A stretch of DNA of 64,000 nt from Paraburkholderia bannensis NBRC 103871 (GTDB lineage: Bacteria > Pseudomonadota > Gammaproteobacteria > Burkholderiales > Burkholderiaceae): the NCBI RefSeq assembly GCF_000685015.1, contig NZ_BAYA01000016.1, positions 62,001-126,000 of the forward strand. The letters are read 5' to 3'. The notes under the pieces were generated by a model, which did no database searches, had not been told where the DNA came from, and saw only the letters and a program-made list of their open reading frames with translations. A program made the position numbers and the translations under genes. Of the stretch, positions 7,987-16,879 are shown in pieces; positions within the stretch are counted from its first letter, which is position 1, and each line of letters starts with the position of its first letter.

Positions 7987-9078
7987 TTAGAAGAAATGCT
8001 GGATGCCAATCGACACGGCACTCGTCGAACGGCCTGACGCCAGCCCTGCGGCCGCAAGCGATGCAACGCTATGGGCGCCCGAAGCGTGCTGATACGTCAA
8101 TTGCTGATAGATCGACGTACGCTTGGAAAACAGGTACGTGTTCGATATCGAAATCGTTTTCCAGTTTCCACCGTCGAGATTCTCGACCCAGCCACCCAGA
8201 GCGACAATGTCGTCGGGCCGCACAGTCCAGTTCGCGCCCGCATCGACGGTATTCGCGCTGCCCTGGCCTGTGGCCAGCGTGATCCGCGTTTGCGTGAAGG
8301 TGGCGTGCAACTGGACATGCGAAACCTGATAAGTCGCGCCCACGCCCCAGTTGACGAGCCGGTTCGCCACCAGGCCTTCTGGCTGGTTCAGCGACGTGCC
8401 GAACAGGGAGGGCAATCCAATGAAACTCGAGAGCTCCAGGTAGCGGTTGTTCTCGTTCGCGTAGACCGCAGCAACGCCAAGCGGGCCGCTCTTGTACTGG
8501 ACAAAGAACGCGTAGTTTCGCCCCGCGCTGAAATTGCCCGGCACGTTGCCGAAGCCGAACTCCGCGCCCGCCGAGAGTCCGCCAAAAGTTGGACTGACGT
8601 ATTTTGCCGCATTCGCAAACTGATAAAAGTTGGCAATTTCGTCGAGGTTGCCTTGATGCAGCGAGAGGATATTTCCGAGCAAAAACGGCGTCTGATAGTT
8701 GCTGAGAATGTCATACATGAAGCTGGGCTGACGACCGAGCGTGAGCGTGCCGTACGCATCCGATTGCAACCCGATATAAGCCTTGCGATTGAAGAGCGTT
8801 CCAGGCACCAGCGACTGGCCGTTGTTCAGGAGATATTCGCCTTGCAGATCGAAGATCGTGCGCAAGCCGGCGCCAAGATCTTCGACGCCTCTCAATCCGT
8901 AGATATCGGGCGAATGCGTATTGCCTTCCTGGAAGAGGGCATGCCCACGGACATTGCTGATGTATTGCACGGCGGTATCGGCGATACCGTACAGGGTCAC
9001 GCTGGACTGCGCATGGACAACGCCGACCATTGAAGATGCGGAAAGAATTCCTGCGACTGCATGTCTACGAAAAGCCAT
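7987..9078 (-). CDS. Gram-negative trimeric porin
   Basis: A 363-residue outer-membrane porin of the Burkholderiales type. A signal peptide ends at VVHA (residue 23); then QSSVTLYGIADTAVQY, the family's first beta strand, DLGAGLRTIFDLQGEYLLNNGQ, LFNRKAYIGLQSDAYGTLTLGRQ and a final strand ending in Phe (SIGIQHFF), needed for outer-membrane assembly. It diverges from the iclR-type gene across a perfect inverted repeat, so it is likely controlled by that regulator and may import the substrate of the neighbouring catabolic operon. Confidence 0.9.
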   Translation of the reverse strand: MAFRRHAVAGILSASSMVGVVHAQSSVTLYGIADTAVQYISNVRGHALFQEGNTHSPDIYGLRGVEDLGAGLRTIFDLQGEYLLNNGQSLVPGTLFNRKAYIGLQSDAYGTLTLGRQPSFMYDILSNYQTPFLLGNILSLHQGNLDEIANFYQFANAAKYVSPTFGGLSAGAEFGFGNVPGNFSAGRNYAFFVQYKSGPLGVAAVYANENNRYLELSSFIGLPSLFGTSLNQPEGLVANRLVNWGVGATYQVSHVQLHATFTQTRITLATGQGSANTVDAGANWTVRPDDIVALGGWVENLDGGNWKTISISNTYLFSKRTSIYQQLTYQHASGAHSVASLAAAGLASGRSTSAVSIGIQHFF

Positions 9079-9223
9079 TGCTCTGACTCCGAAGCGAGAA
9101 TTGTTGTTCTGATGGTGTGTCGATGAAAAACAATCGTTGTGCTAATCAATTGATGCGGTAGACCCCAAACCATGGTTCGTCGGCTCGCACGACCTTGTGC
9201 GCCTGCTGACCCCCTTATGTGTT

Positions 9224-9244
9224 GCATTCAACTATAATGAATGC
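9224..9244. promoter_or_regulatory. Predicted IclR-type operator between porin and iclR genes
   Basis: GCATTCA (9224-9230), 7-bp spacer, TGAATGC (9238-9244): a perfect 7+7 inverted repeat. A near copy lies before the acyl-CoA ligase (15318-15338). A further half-site TGAATAC follows at 9257-9263. The repetition at two promoters flanking the IclR gene supports an operator role. Confidence 0.7.
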
Positions 9245-9366
9245 GATAATTTATGTTGAATACTATAGGTGCCGCTCGCGAGAGGTGTCAACACGGTTGA
9301 CGTGCGGGGAAACCCGGCCGGCGTATATTTCTGGATTTCGTTTTTCGAATTCAACAGGGCTTCGAT

Positions 9367-10146
9367 ATGACGACCAATGTGAGCGCACGACGCGGCATTC
9401 AATCCGTCGAGATTGCGTTCAGGATTCTCTCGGCGTTGCAAACCAGTGTGCGAGCCCTTCCTCTGAAAGAGATTGCCGCGCTGTCCGATCTCTCCCCGAG
9501 CGCGACCAGCAACTACATGATCAGCCTCGTGCGCACGGGGCTGGTCTCGCCAGATGAAAAGCCTGGATGCTACAAGCTCGGCCCCGCGTCGCTGGCGTTG
9601 GGAATGAGCGCAATCAACCAGCTCGACGGTTTCGACGTCGTGCGGCGCGAGGTGATCGCGCTGCGCGACGCCACGCTTGGCAGTGCGGCCGTGACGGCGT
9701 GGACTGACGATGGCCCCGTGAGCCTCTTCAAGCAGGAAGGCGAAACACGCAGCATCCTTGAACTGCGCACCGGCCTGATCCCGCTCGTCACGACGGCAGC
9801 AGGCAAACTCTTTATCGCCTGCCTGCAAGCCAATCGCACCGACGACCTCATTGCCCGCGAAATGGCGGGCGAGCGTGACTGGAACGCAGCAGCAATGCGT
9901 GAAGAGGCGAGCGCCGAACTGAGCAAGCAAGGCTTTACGAAGGTTTTTCGCGGCAATCTTGGCTATGTGTCGGTTGCCGCCCCGATCTGGGATCGGGACG
10001 GCAATCTCCAGTTCGCGATTAGTTTGATCGGTACGCCAGCCACGCTCGATACCGATACTGATGGCAAGGCGATCAAGGCTCTCCTCGACAGCTCGGTTCG
10101 CGCGACGGTGGCACTTGGCGGCAAAGTATCGCGACCGATTGGTTAA
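9367..10146 (+). CDS. IclR family transcriptional regulator
   Basis: A 259-residue regulator. The N-terminal winged helix is GIQSVEIAFRILSALQTSVRALPLKEIAALSDLSPS (residues ~8-45), with the recognition helix before TSNYMISLVRTGLVS. The effector domain spans ~80-250, including TAAGKLFIACLQ, LSKQGFTKVFRGNLGYVSVAAPIWD and LQFAISLIGT. IclR proteins bind aromatic or other small acids. It converges (20-bp gap) with the last gene of the monooxygenase operon and diverges from the porin. A flavin reductase in that operon carries a related effector domain. Confidence 0.92.
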   Translation: MTTNVSARRGIQSVEIAFRILSALQTSVRALPLKEIAALSDLSPSATSNYMISLVRTGLVSPDEKPGCYKLGPASLALGMSAINQLDGFDVVRREVIALRDATLGSAAVTAWTDDGPVSLFKQEGETRSILELRTGLIPLVTTAAGKLFIACLQANRTDDLIAREMAGERDWNAAAMREEASAELSKQGFTKVFRGNLGYVSVAAPIWDRDGNLQFAISLIGTPATLDTDTDGKAIKALLDSSVRATVALGGKVSRPIG

Positions 10147-10166
10147 AGAACGATTGCTCGCCGTTC

Positions 10167-11021
10167 TCAGGCGGCGGCGTTCAAGACAATCGAATTGAAC
10201 GCATCGGGCGCTTCCAGTTTTGGCATATGCCCAATGCCATCGAGCAAATGCAAGGTTGAACGACGCGCGGCCTCGTGTATGGGCCGCGCGTGCTCCTCCA
10301 TAGGCGCGATGCGATCCATGTTGCCGATCACGATGGAGACCGGCGCTTCCACTGAGGCAATCACTGCGGGCGTATAAGCAGAAAACAGCATGTCGACAGC
10401 GTGTTCCCAGCCGGTTGTCGTTACCGCGTCGCGCAGCGTCGCGACAAGCGCGCGAACCTGTGGGCCTGCATGAGGGGCAAGCAGGGCGTCGACTACCGCG
10501 GCTCGCGCTTCCGGCGATTGGGGTGTTGCGCTTCGCATCAGTGCTTCCCTGGCGGGGGCACGCTGCGCAGGCGCGAGGTGACCGCGAGCCACGTTTGGCG
10601 CGCTCAGTACGAGAGCGTGCGTGGCGCTCGCGTACTGCACTGCAAATGTCGTCGCGATCACGCTGCCCCAGGAGCTTCCGACGATGGTTGCGCGCGCGAT
10701 GCCCAGCGCCGTCATCAAGGCCATGAGGGCGGCGGCGTAGTCCGCCGCGCGCGGCTTGGCGATTGCGAAAGGGCTGCTCGATCCGTAGCCCGGCGCATTC
10801 CACGCAATCACGCGATGGTGCGCGGCAAGCGCCGCGAGTTGCGCACGATAGCCTGCTGAACTCGATCCAATGCCGTGCAAAAGTACGACGGGCGGTGTGG
10901 CTTCGTCGCCTGCTGCGCGCCAGGAAAGCGTTCGGTCGCCGCCGAGCGTGTCGAGATCCAGCTGCACCTGCGCCAGCGGAGGCAACGCGGCTTGCAGCAA
11001 AAGGTAATCTGTATCGGTCAT
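10167..11021 (-). CDS. Alpha/beta hydrolase
   Basis: A 284-residue single-domain hydrolase. Oxyanion-hole region VVLLHGIGSSSAGYRAQLAALA; nucleophile elbow GSSWGS (Ser in GxSxG); acid region VIGNMDRIAP; catalytic His in DGIGHMPKLEAP. Start 11021 is chosen because the preceding gene ends at 11044; the upstream extension overlaps it. Last gene of the five-gene operon. It could open an ester, lactone or ring-cleavage product made by the monooxygenase (inference). Confidence 0.88.
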   Translation of the reverse strand: MTDTDYLLLQAALPPLAQVQLDLDTLGGDRTLSWRAAGDEATPPVVLLHGIGSSSAGYRAQLAALAAHHRVIAWNAPGYGSSSPFAIAKPRAADYAAALMALMTALGIARATIVGSSWGSVIATTFAVQYASATHALVLSAPNVARGHLAPAQRAPAREALMRSATPQSPEARAAVVDALLAPHAGPQVRALVATLRDAVTTTGWEHAVDMLFSAYTPAVIASVEAPVSIVIGNMDRIAPMEEHARPIHEAARRSTLHLLDGIGHMPKLEAPDAFNSIVLNAAA

Positions 11022-11043
11022 GATGGGGTGCGGTTCGGAGCCT

Positions 11044-12153
11044 TCAGATTGCGCACAGCGCTGCGGAGATTTCCTGCGCAGCGGCTTTGAGCGCGAGTGC
11101 GCAGGTGCCGCTGGGTGCCGCATCGAAATCGCCATCAGAGCCAATCGCGGTCAATGCAAGCACTGCCCGGCCATCCGGCGAAAGAATGGGCGCGCTGATC
11201 GCATTCGCCACTATGCCGTCGCCGTGAAACTGACCGGGGTGGCGTGTTGCGATGCCTGATTCCCTGACGGTTTCGAGCATTGCTGAAAACGATTCTGGAT
11301 CAACGGATCCATCCGGATTGTCGCTGCGGTCGTGATCGCGCAATTCGGCGGCGACGAACCGTTCGATGGTTTCCGGTGGAAGAAAAGCGCCCAGTGCAAG
11401 TCCGGATGCCGAGGTTGTCGCAGGAAGCACCAACCCTAAAGGCAGGTCGGCGGCCAGTGGCGAGCTGGCGGTCTGCCACGCGATCACGGTAGGGCCGTAA
11501 TTGCCCCATGCCACCAGCGCCAGCGTCTTGTCGAGCGTGCGCGCAAGGCGCAACATGCTGCGACTTGCCAGGCGCACCGCATGCGGCTGAGATTGCATCG
11601 CGCCTTGCGTTCCCACCGGCGCGTGGCCGCGATCGTGCGGATCGGCAACCAGATACTGGCCGCCGCCAAAGACCAATGGCCGCTTTGCGCTTTGGCGGAT
11701 ACGTTCGACGGCGCCAAGAAAAATCACGTGATCGCCGCCCGGATAGCACGACACCAGCTTGCACTCTAGCCACGCGCTGCAATCGCGCAGGATGGGAACG
11801 CCGTCGATTCCCGTGTCGTATTCGACGCCGGCGAACTTGTCCAGCGAGCGCGTTGCGAAATGATTGGCCAGGCCTTGCTGGTCTTCGGCCAGAACGTTGA
11901 TCGCAAAGCGCCCCGAGTCGCGAAATGCCGCATGGCTTCCCGCAGCGCTCGCCTGGTTCCACAACACCAGGGGTGGATCCAGCGACACTGAGGAAAACGA
12001 ATTGGCGGTCAGGCCATGCGTTTTCCCTTCGGCGTCGCGCGTGGTTATCACGGTCACGCCGGTGACGAAAGAGCCGAAAACGTCCCGCAACTGCCGCTTG
12101 TCGAAAGTGGCAAGCGCGGATTGCTCATGCTCAGATACGGCGCTCGTGCTCAT
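11044..12153 (-). CDS. Flavin reductase fused to an IclR-type effector-binding domain
   Basis: A 369-residue two-domain protein. Residues ~18-165 are a HpaC/RutF-type NAD(P)H:flavin oxidoreductase: LRDVFGSFVTGVTVITTRDAEGKTHGLTANSFSSVSLDPP in motif order, FAINVLAEDQQGLANHFA and the HVIFLGAVE strand. Residues ~195-369 match the IclR ligand domain with no DNA-binding helix: ASRSMLRLARTLDKTLALVAWGNYG, ASGLALGAFL, ESGIATRHPGQFHGDGIVANAISAPI, VLALTAIGSDGDF. By analogy with the Acinetobacter HPA hydroxylase reductase C1, whose extra MarR-like domain controls activity, this domain may sense substrate. Its ATG overlaps the monooxygenase stop by 4 bp, so it supplies that enzyme with reduced flavin. Confidence 0.87.
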   Translation of the reverse strand: MSTSAVSEHEQSALATFDKRQLRDVFGSFVTGVTVITTRDAEGKTHGLTANSFSSVSLDPPLVLWNQASAAGSHAAFRDSGRFAINVLAEDQQGLANHFATRSLDKFAGVEYDTGIDGVPILRDCSAWLECKLVSCYPGGDHVIFLGAVERIRQSAKRPLVFGGGQYLVADPHDRGHAPVGTQGAMQSQPHAVRLASRSMLRLARTLDKTLALVAWGNYGPTVIAWQTASSPLAADLPLGLVLPATTSASGLALGAFLPPETIERFVAAELRDHDRSDNPDGSVDPESFSAMLETVRESGIATRHPGQFHGDGIVANAISAPILSPDGRAVLALTAIGSDGDFDAAPSGTCALALKAAAQEISAALCAI

Positions 12154-13172
12154 GACGTCACCTTTTCCAGTTCGCCGAATGCCGGCATCACCGATTCATG
12201 GAAGAGGCCAACCGATGTGCGCGTCTCCTGCACCGACATGTCGCCGAACATGAACGTGCCGATCAGGTAGTTGAAGCCGCCATTGCTGGCTTGCTCAAGT
12301 AGCTTTTCGCGCACGGTTTCCGCGCGCCCGACTACGGCAAGGCCCGATTCGACGAGCGCTTCAAAGGCTTGCGGGAGCTTCTGGTTGACCGGCTCGGTGC
12401 CGTGCTTCTTCCAGAGCTTGAAGAAGTTCGGATAGAACACAGACCATGCGCGTGATCCGATCGCCATTGCCTCCTGGTCGGTTTCCGCCACGACGATGTA
12501 GCGATTCACGCCCATTAGCGGTTCGGCGGCAGCGGGATGCCGCCTCGCGAACTCTTCGCGATATTTGTCGGTGATCGCCTTGACCCGCCCAATCGGGCCG
12601 GCACACACAATATTCATCTTCTCCTGCGCGGGCCAGACGGTCGACTCGGGCGACGCCAGTGCATACCACGTCGGCGGCCGCGACTGGAGGGGCTTGATCT
12701 CGACGGGCAGATCCCTGAATTTCCAGAACTGGCCTTCGTAGTCGAGCGTATCCGAGCTGAGGAAGCGCTTCACGATTTCGTACGACTCGATATATCGAGC
12801 CTGTGCCGTGGCGGGATCGATGCCGAGCGCCTCGATTTCGTGTGGCGAGGCGCCGCGCCCGACGCCATATTCGAGGCGACCGCCGCTCAGGTGGTCGAGC
12901 ATGCAGATTTCCTCGGCGAGGCGGATGGGATGATGAATCGGCAGGATATAGACGAGCGGCGACAGGCGCAGGCTGCGTGTGCGCTGTGCCGCGGCAGCCA
13001 GGAACACGCTCTGGGACGGACATGCGCTGAGCGTGGTCGCATGATGCTCGGACATGTGATAGGCATGGAAGCCGAGCTTGTCGTAAAGCTCGATGATTGT
13101 CAGTCTATCTTCGTACTGCTGATGAATTGGCAGGCCATTGCGGTCGTTCTGATCAAAAATTCCAAACTTCAT
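12150..13172 (-). CDS. LLM-class (luciferase-like) flavin-dependent monooxygenase
   Basis: A 340-residue bacterial luciferase-family enzyme: MKFGIFDQNDRNG start, FHAYHMSEHHATTLSACPSQSVFLAAAAQRT, LSPLVYILPIHHPIRLAEEICMLDHLSGGRLEYGVGRG (the family hallmark) and a C-terminal barrel strand VVGRAETVREKLLEQ. These enzymes use reduced FMN or FAD from a separate reductase to insert oxygen; that reductase is the overlapping downstream gene. With a hydrolase and a CoA ligase in the operon, Baeyer-Villiger-type chemistry (ketone to ester or lactone) is a plausible inference. Confidence 0.9.
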   Translation of the reverse strand: MKFGIFDQNDRNGLPIHQQYEDRLTIIELYDKLGFHAYHMSEHHATTLSACPSQSVFLAAAAQRTRSLRLSPLVYILPIHHPIRLAEEICMLDHLSGGRLEYGVGRGASPHEIEALGIDPATAQARYIESYEIVKRFLSSDTLDYEGQFWKFRDLPVEIKPLQSRPPTWYALASPESTVWPAQEKMNIVCAGPIGRVKAITDKYREEFARRHPAAAEPLMGVNRYIVVAETDQEAMAIGSRAWSVFYPNFFKLWKKHGTEPVNQKLPQAFEALVESGLAVVGRAETVREKLLEQASNGGFNYLIGTFMFGDMSVQETRTSVGLFHESVMPAFGELEKVTS

Positions 13173-13223
13173 GGCGGTTCCAGTAGTGAGTGAGCAGGGG
13201 GCTGGCTTGCAAACGTGCCGTGC

Positions 13224-13580
13224 CTAGGTCTTGCTGAAGACCTGAAAAATGTTTTCCTCGATGTCCTTGTAGGTGGCGACAAAGCCGTGAGGCCCCATGT
13301 CGCGCTGGCCGATCAACTGGCCACCTGCGGCAAGAATTCGCTCTTTCACTTCGTCTGGCGTCTCGCCTGCAACCTGGAAGACGGGCACGGCGCCCGTTGC
13401 GCCTGTCGCGGCTTCCCCGAAGGAGCTGAGTGCGAATGCGCTGCGCTGCAGGCGAAACTGCGTCCACTTGTTTGCGTCGCGAAACTGAACCGGCATTTCT
13501 AGCGCCGATTCGTAGAACCTGGATAGCCGTTCCATATCTTTTGCAACGATATAAACGGTCTGGATATCAGCTTCAGACAT
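13224..13580 (-). CDS. VOC (glyoxalase/dioxygenase) superfamily protein
   Basis: A 118-residue single-module VOC protein, MSEADIQTVYIVAKDMERLSRFYESALEMPVQFR at the start and GPHGFVATYKDIEENIFQVF at the end, where a metal-binding Glu is usual (NIFQVF replaces the more common N-x-E/W-Q). The start at 13580 is chosen because upstream residues overlap poorly conserved sequence. It sits 56 bases after the acyl-CoA ligase stop and 51 bases before the monooxygenase. Whether it is a lyase, isomerase or dioxygenase is not clear. Confidence 0.78.
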   Translation of the reverse strand: MSEADIQTVYIVAKDMERLSRFYESALEMPVQFRDANKWTQFRLQRSAFALSSFGEAATGATGAVPVFQVAGETPDEVKERILAAGGQLIGQRDMGPHGFVATYKDIEENIFQVFSKT

Positions 13581-13636
13581 ATCTAGTAGTCCATAATGAT
13601 GTGAAGATAAAAGAGACCTTTTAAAGCCGGCGAGCG

Positions 13637-15298
13637 TCACGCCGTATTTTCTGGTTCAAGACCTAGTTCATCGCTCATGATCTTTCGAATCACATACTTC
13701 TGGATCTTTCCCGTCACCGTTGTCGGGAAGGCGTCGACGAAGCGGATATACCTGGGAACCTTGTAGTGCGCGATGCGTTGCTGGCAGAACTCGCGCACTG
13801 CCGCCTCGTCAAGCGTGGCGTCGGGCTTCCTGACGATCCATGCGCAGAGCTCCTCACCAAAATGCGTGTCAGGCACGCCCACCACCTGGACGTCGAGCAC
13901 GCCAGGGCAGGTATAAAGAAATTCTTCGATTTCGCGCGGATAAAGGTTTTCGCCGCCCCGGATCACCATGTCCTTGATCCGCCCGACGATGTTCACGAAG
14001 CCGTCCTCATCCATCCTGGCCAGGTCGCCGGTGTGCATCCATCCCGCTGCGTCGATGGCTTCTTTCGTCCGGTCTTCCTGGTTCCAGTAGCCGAGCATGA
14101 CCGAATAGCCGCGCGTGCAAAGCTCGCCGCTTTCGCCACGCGCCACGGTTTCACCGCTGACCTGATCGACGATCTTGATTTCCAGATGCGGCAGCACCTG
14201 GCCGACCGTCGTGACGCGCTTGTCGAGCGACGTGTCCGTCGTGCTCTGGCAACTCACCGGGCTGGTTTCCGTCATGCCATAGGCAATCGTGATTTCCCGC
14301 AGATGCATTTCGTCCACCACGCGGCGCATGATTTCGATTGGGCAGGGCGAGCCCGCCATGATGCCGGTGCGCAGCGTGCTCTTGTCGAAGACTGCAAAGC
14401 GGGGATGATTCAACACGGCGATAAACATGGTCGGCACCCCGAGCAGTGCGGTGCATTGTTCTGCCTGCACGGCTTCAAGAACGGCCTCGGCATCGAATCG
14501 CGTCGAGGGATAGACGATGGTCGACCCGTGCGTAAGCGCCGCCAGGTTGCCCATGACCATGCCGAAGCAGTGATACATCGGCACGGGCACGCAAACACGG
14601 TCGGTTTGCGCGAGCTTCATGCATTCGCCCACGAAATAGCCGTTGTTCAGAATATTGCGGTGACTGAGCGTCGCGGCCTTGGGCAGCCCCGTCGTCCCGC
14701 TGGTGAACTGGATATTGACGGCGTCGTCCGGGCGCAGGGTGTGGCGAACTTCCTTTAGCCGGGCGTGGCCAGCAGCCGTGAACCCGAAAAGGCTTGAGAA
14801 GCGCTGCGCGCCGGGTTCGTCCGGCTCGTCGCCTTGATCGATCCACCAGATCGTTTCGAGCATCGGCAGGCGCGCGCGCCCTAACGCTCGCAACATGTTC
14901 AGGTACTCGCTCGACCGGTACTGAACCATCGTCACGATTGCCTTGCATCCCGCCAGGTTCAGCGCATGTTCGAGCTCCGCCACGCGATATGCCGGGTTGA
15001 TATTCACGAGAATCAGGCCGGCTTTTGCTGTGGCCAGTTGCATCAGCAGCCAGGCGACATTGGTGTGCGACCAGATGCCAATCCGGTCTCCCGGTTTCAA
15101 CCCCGAGGCGAGCAGCCCGGCCGCCAGATCGTCGGTTTTTTGCCGCAATTCGCCGTAGCTCAACCGGATGTTTTCGTGCCGGCTGATGACGGCAACCTGC
15201 TCGCTCATCTGCCCGGCGACTTCGTCGAAGAAGTCGCCAATCGTCTGATGGATAAGCGGTTTCGCGCGTGTTCCGCGCTCGTACGAAAGCGAAGTCAC
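13637..15298 (-). CDS. AMP-binding fatty-acyl/aryl-CoA ligase
   Basis: A 553-residue ANL-superfamily ligase that activates a carboxylic acid to acyl-AMP and then acyl-CoA. P-loop TSGTTGLPKAATLSHRN, A5 region ITIAYGMTETSPVSCQST, A7 DAAGWMHTGDLARMDEDGF, A8 GRIKDMVIRGGENLYPREIE and the catalytic Lys in TVTGKIQKYVIRK. The GTG at 15298 is chosen because CAGGAG lies upstream; the frame continues open but without plausible coding. First gene of the five-gene operon; a predicted IclR-type operator lies 20 bases upstream. Confidence 0.9.
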   Translation of the reverse strand: MTSLSYERGTRAKPLIHQTIGDFFDEVAGQMSEQVAVISRHENIRLSYGELRQKTDDLAAGLLASGLKPGDRIGIWSHTNVAWLLMQLATAKAGLILVNINPAYRVAELEHALNLAGCKAIVTMVQYRSSEYLNMLRALGRARLPMLETIWWIDQGDEPDEPGAQRFSSLFGFTAAGHARLKEVRHTLRPDDAVNIQFTSGTTGLPKAATLSHRNILNNGYFVGECMKLAQTDRVCVPVPMYHCFGMVMGNLAALTHGSTIVYPSTRFDAEAVLEAVQAEQCTALLGVPTMFIAVLNHPRFAVFDKSTLRTGIMAGSPCPIEIMRRVVDEMHLREITIAYGMTETSPVSCQSTTDTSLDKRVTTVGQVLPHLEIKIVDQVSGETVARGESGELCTRGYSVMLGYWNQEDRTKEAIDAAGWMHTGDLARMDEDGFVNIVGRIKDMVIRGGENLYPREIEEFLYTCPGVLDVQVVGVPDTHFGEELCAWIVRKPDATLDEAAVREFCQQRIAHYKVPRYIRFVDAFPTTVTGKIQKYVIRKIMSDELGLEPENTA

Positions 15299-15641
15299 GA
15301 TGTCTCCTGAGGTTCTTGTATTCAACAATAGTGAATGCGTGCAAGATTGTTGTATATTAGGATGCGCTTTCCGACGTGTCAATCCGCTTTTCGGCTGATG
15401 GGGTTTGTCGAGTCGCGTCGAACCCGCCATGGCATTCGACCAGCTGAGCGCAACGCTCACGCGTCGTGACGACGACCGTATCGTCGAATTGATATGGATA
15501 ACGAATTAAATGACGAGGGGGTTCAACCCGCCACGCTGAAGATGGCTGGAACGCTGGCGGATCGGCCGACGTCCGCGTTACCCAGGAGAAAACAGCGTGT
15601 ATAGACCGCCTCGGCGGCCGCTCGCTCGGCCTGTTGACGTG
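15299..15641. other. Intergenic region upstream of the acyl-CoA ligase
   Basis: About 340 bases between the ligase start and the end of the next LysR gene. The ligase-proximal 50 bases hold the operator and probably the promoter. The remainder has only a short ORF (15494-15604, 36 codons, beginning MDNELND) without a ribosome-binding site, which I do not call as a gene. Confidence 0.5.
15318..15338. promoter_or_regulatory. Predicted IclR-type operator upstream of the acyl-CoA ligase operon
   Basis: GTATTCA (15318-15324), 7-bp spacer, TGAATGC (15332-15338). Six of seven positions pair, and it matches the perfect repeat at 9224-9244 in arms and spacing. Its location, 20-40 bases before the ligase start codon, fits repressor or activator binding at the operon promoter. 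Confidence 0.68.
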
Positions 15642-16565
15642 CTATGGCTCCCACTGGCAATTGAGCTTCTCGAAGCCCGACACCAGCGCGTCCAGTAGAT
15701 GACGAACCGCCGGAACCATGCCGCGGCGGGAAGGAAAAATCGCATGCACGAGACCGGCTTCGGTGGCAACGTCCGGCAGAAGGTGCAGAAGTTGACCTCC
15801 CCGAATGTCCATGTCGACCAGTTCGCGCGGCAGCAGGGCGACGCCCAGGCCTTTCAGGGCGGCAATGCGCAGGCTCGCCAGATCGTCGGTTGCCAGGCGC
15901 GGCCGGTGGATCCAGGCCGCTGGCTTGCCATCCACATCGGCGAAGTTCCACACGAACCGCTCGCTGCTGCTCGTCAACGCGAGTGTGGGCCACGCTGCGA
16001 GCGCTTCAAGAGACTGTGGCGTGGCATGGCGCGCGGCCAGTGCTGGGCTGGCAACGAGAATCCGGGTGGAAAGCCCGAGCGGGCGCACCGCAAGATCGGT
16101 ATTTTCGAGCGGAGGAATACGCACGCGGATGGCGAAATCCAGTCCTTCTTCGACAACATCCACGCGCCGATTGGTGGCGTCGACGAATACCTGAACCTCG
16201 GGATTGTCTTCGATGTACTGGGCGATCATCGCCGCAATGCCCGAACTCAACAGTCCAACCGGACAACTGACCCGTATTGTTCCTTGTGGCTTTGAGCGCG
16301 TTTGGTCGACGATGTCCTTGGCGGCTTTCGATTCGGCTACCAGTGCGACACAATGTTGATGAAAGCGTCGCCCGATTTCCGTCAAGGAGAGGCTGCGGCT
16401 GGTGCGATTGAGCAGCCGTACGCCCAGTTCCTCTTCAAGTGCGCGAACCCGCCGGCTGAGCTTCGAGGTCTGCAGGCCAAGCGCGTTGGCCGCTGCCGTG
16501 AAGCTTCCATGCTCCACGATTTCCACAAAGATCCGAAGATCGTTGAGATCGGTGATCTGATCCAT
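15642..16565 (-). CDS. LysR family transcriptional regulator
   Basis: A 307-residue LTTR. N-terminal helix-turn-helix DLRIFVEIVEHGSFTAAANALGLQTSKLSRRVRALEEELG, then NRTSRSLSLTEIGRRF and an effector domain starting ~90 (GTIRVSCPVGLLSSGIAAMIAQYI). The pattern resembles the CrgA/DsdC-like group common beside oxidoreductase genes. It diverges from the DoxX gene at 16880, its most likely target, across a ~310-bp gap. Confidence 0.9.
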   Translation of the reverse strand: MDQITDLNDLRIFVEIVEHGSFTAAANALGLQTSKLSRRVRALEEELGVRLLNRTSRSLSLTEIGRRFHQHCVALVAESKAAKDIVDQTRSKPQGTIRVSCPVGLLSSGIAAMIAQYIEDNPEVQVFVDATNRRVDVVEEGLDFAIRVRIPPLENTDLAVRPLGLSTRILVASPALAARHATPQSLEALAAWPTLALTSSSERFVWNFADVDGKPAAWIHRPRLATDDLASLRIAALKGLGVALLPRELVDMDIRGGQLLHLLPDVATEAGLVHAIFPSRRGMVPAVRHLLDALVSGFEKLNCQWEP

Positions 16566-16879
16566 AGTCGCGCTCTCGCTGGTCGTTCTGACGTTCTATC
16601 ACGCGCAACGTTGCATTGCAAATGGGGAGATTGGCGCGCCATCGTTGCGGATTTAGTATGGCGCAACTGACCGAAAGCGGATTTTTCAGCAACTGCCAAA
16701 CAACTACGCGCCATCGATCCGATGGCCGTAGCGCGCGGCAGAAGCGACGGATTCGCCGATTGGAAAGCCTGATGGTTCGGTATCCTGATTGAAATGTTTT
16801 TTGCGCAACTGGCGATGGTGGCGGCCGGCGCGATTCCCTATCCTGGTCCACCAATGTGAACGCTTTTAAGGAGATCGTC
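16566..16879. other. Divergent promoter region, LysR gene / DoxX gene
   Basis: No gene seen. It holds a 10-bp palindrome GCAACGTTGC (16605-16614) close to the LysR start, with related CGCAAC copies further right, which could be LTTR contact sites. AAGGAG ahead of the DoxX ATG lies at its right end. Confidence 0.4.

Noticed and set aside
9232..10803. 523-codon minus-strand ORF over iclR and the hydrolase gene
   Set aside because: Overlaps two real genes in other frames and has no recognisable domain.
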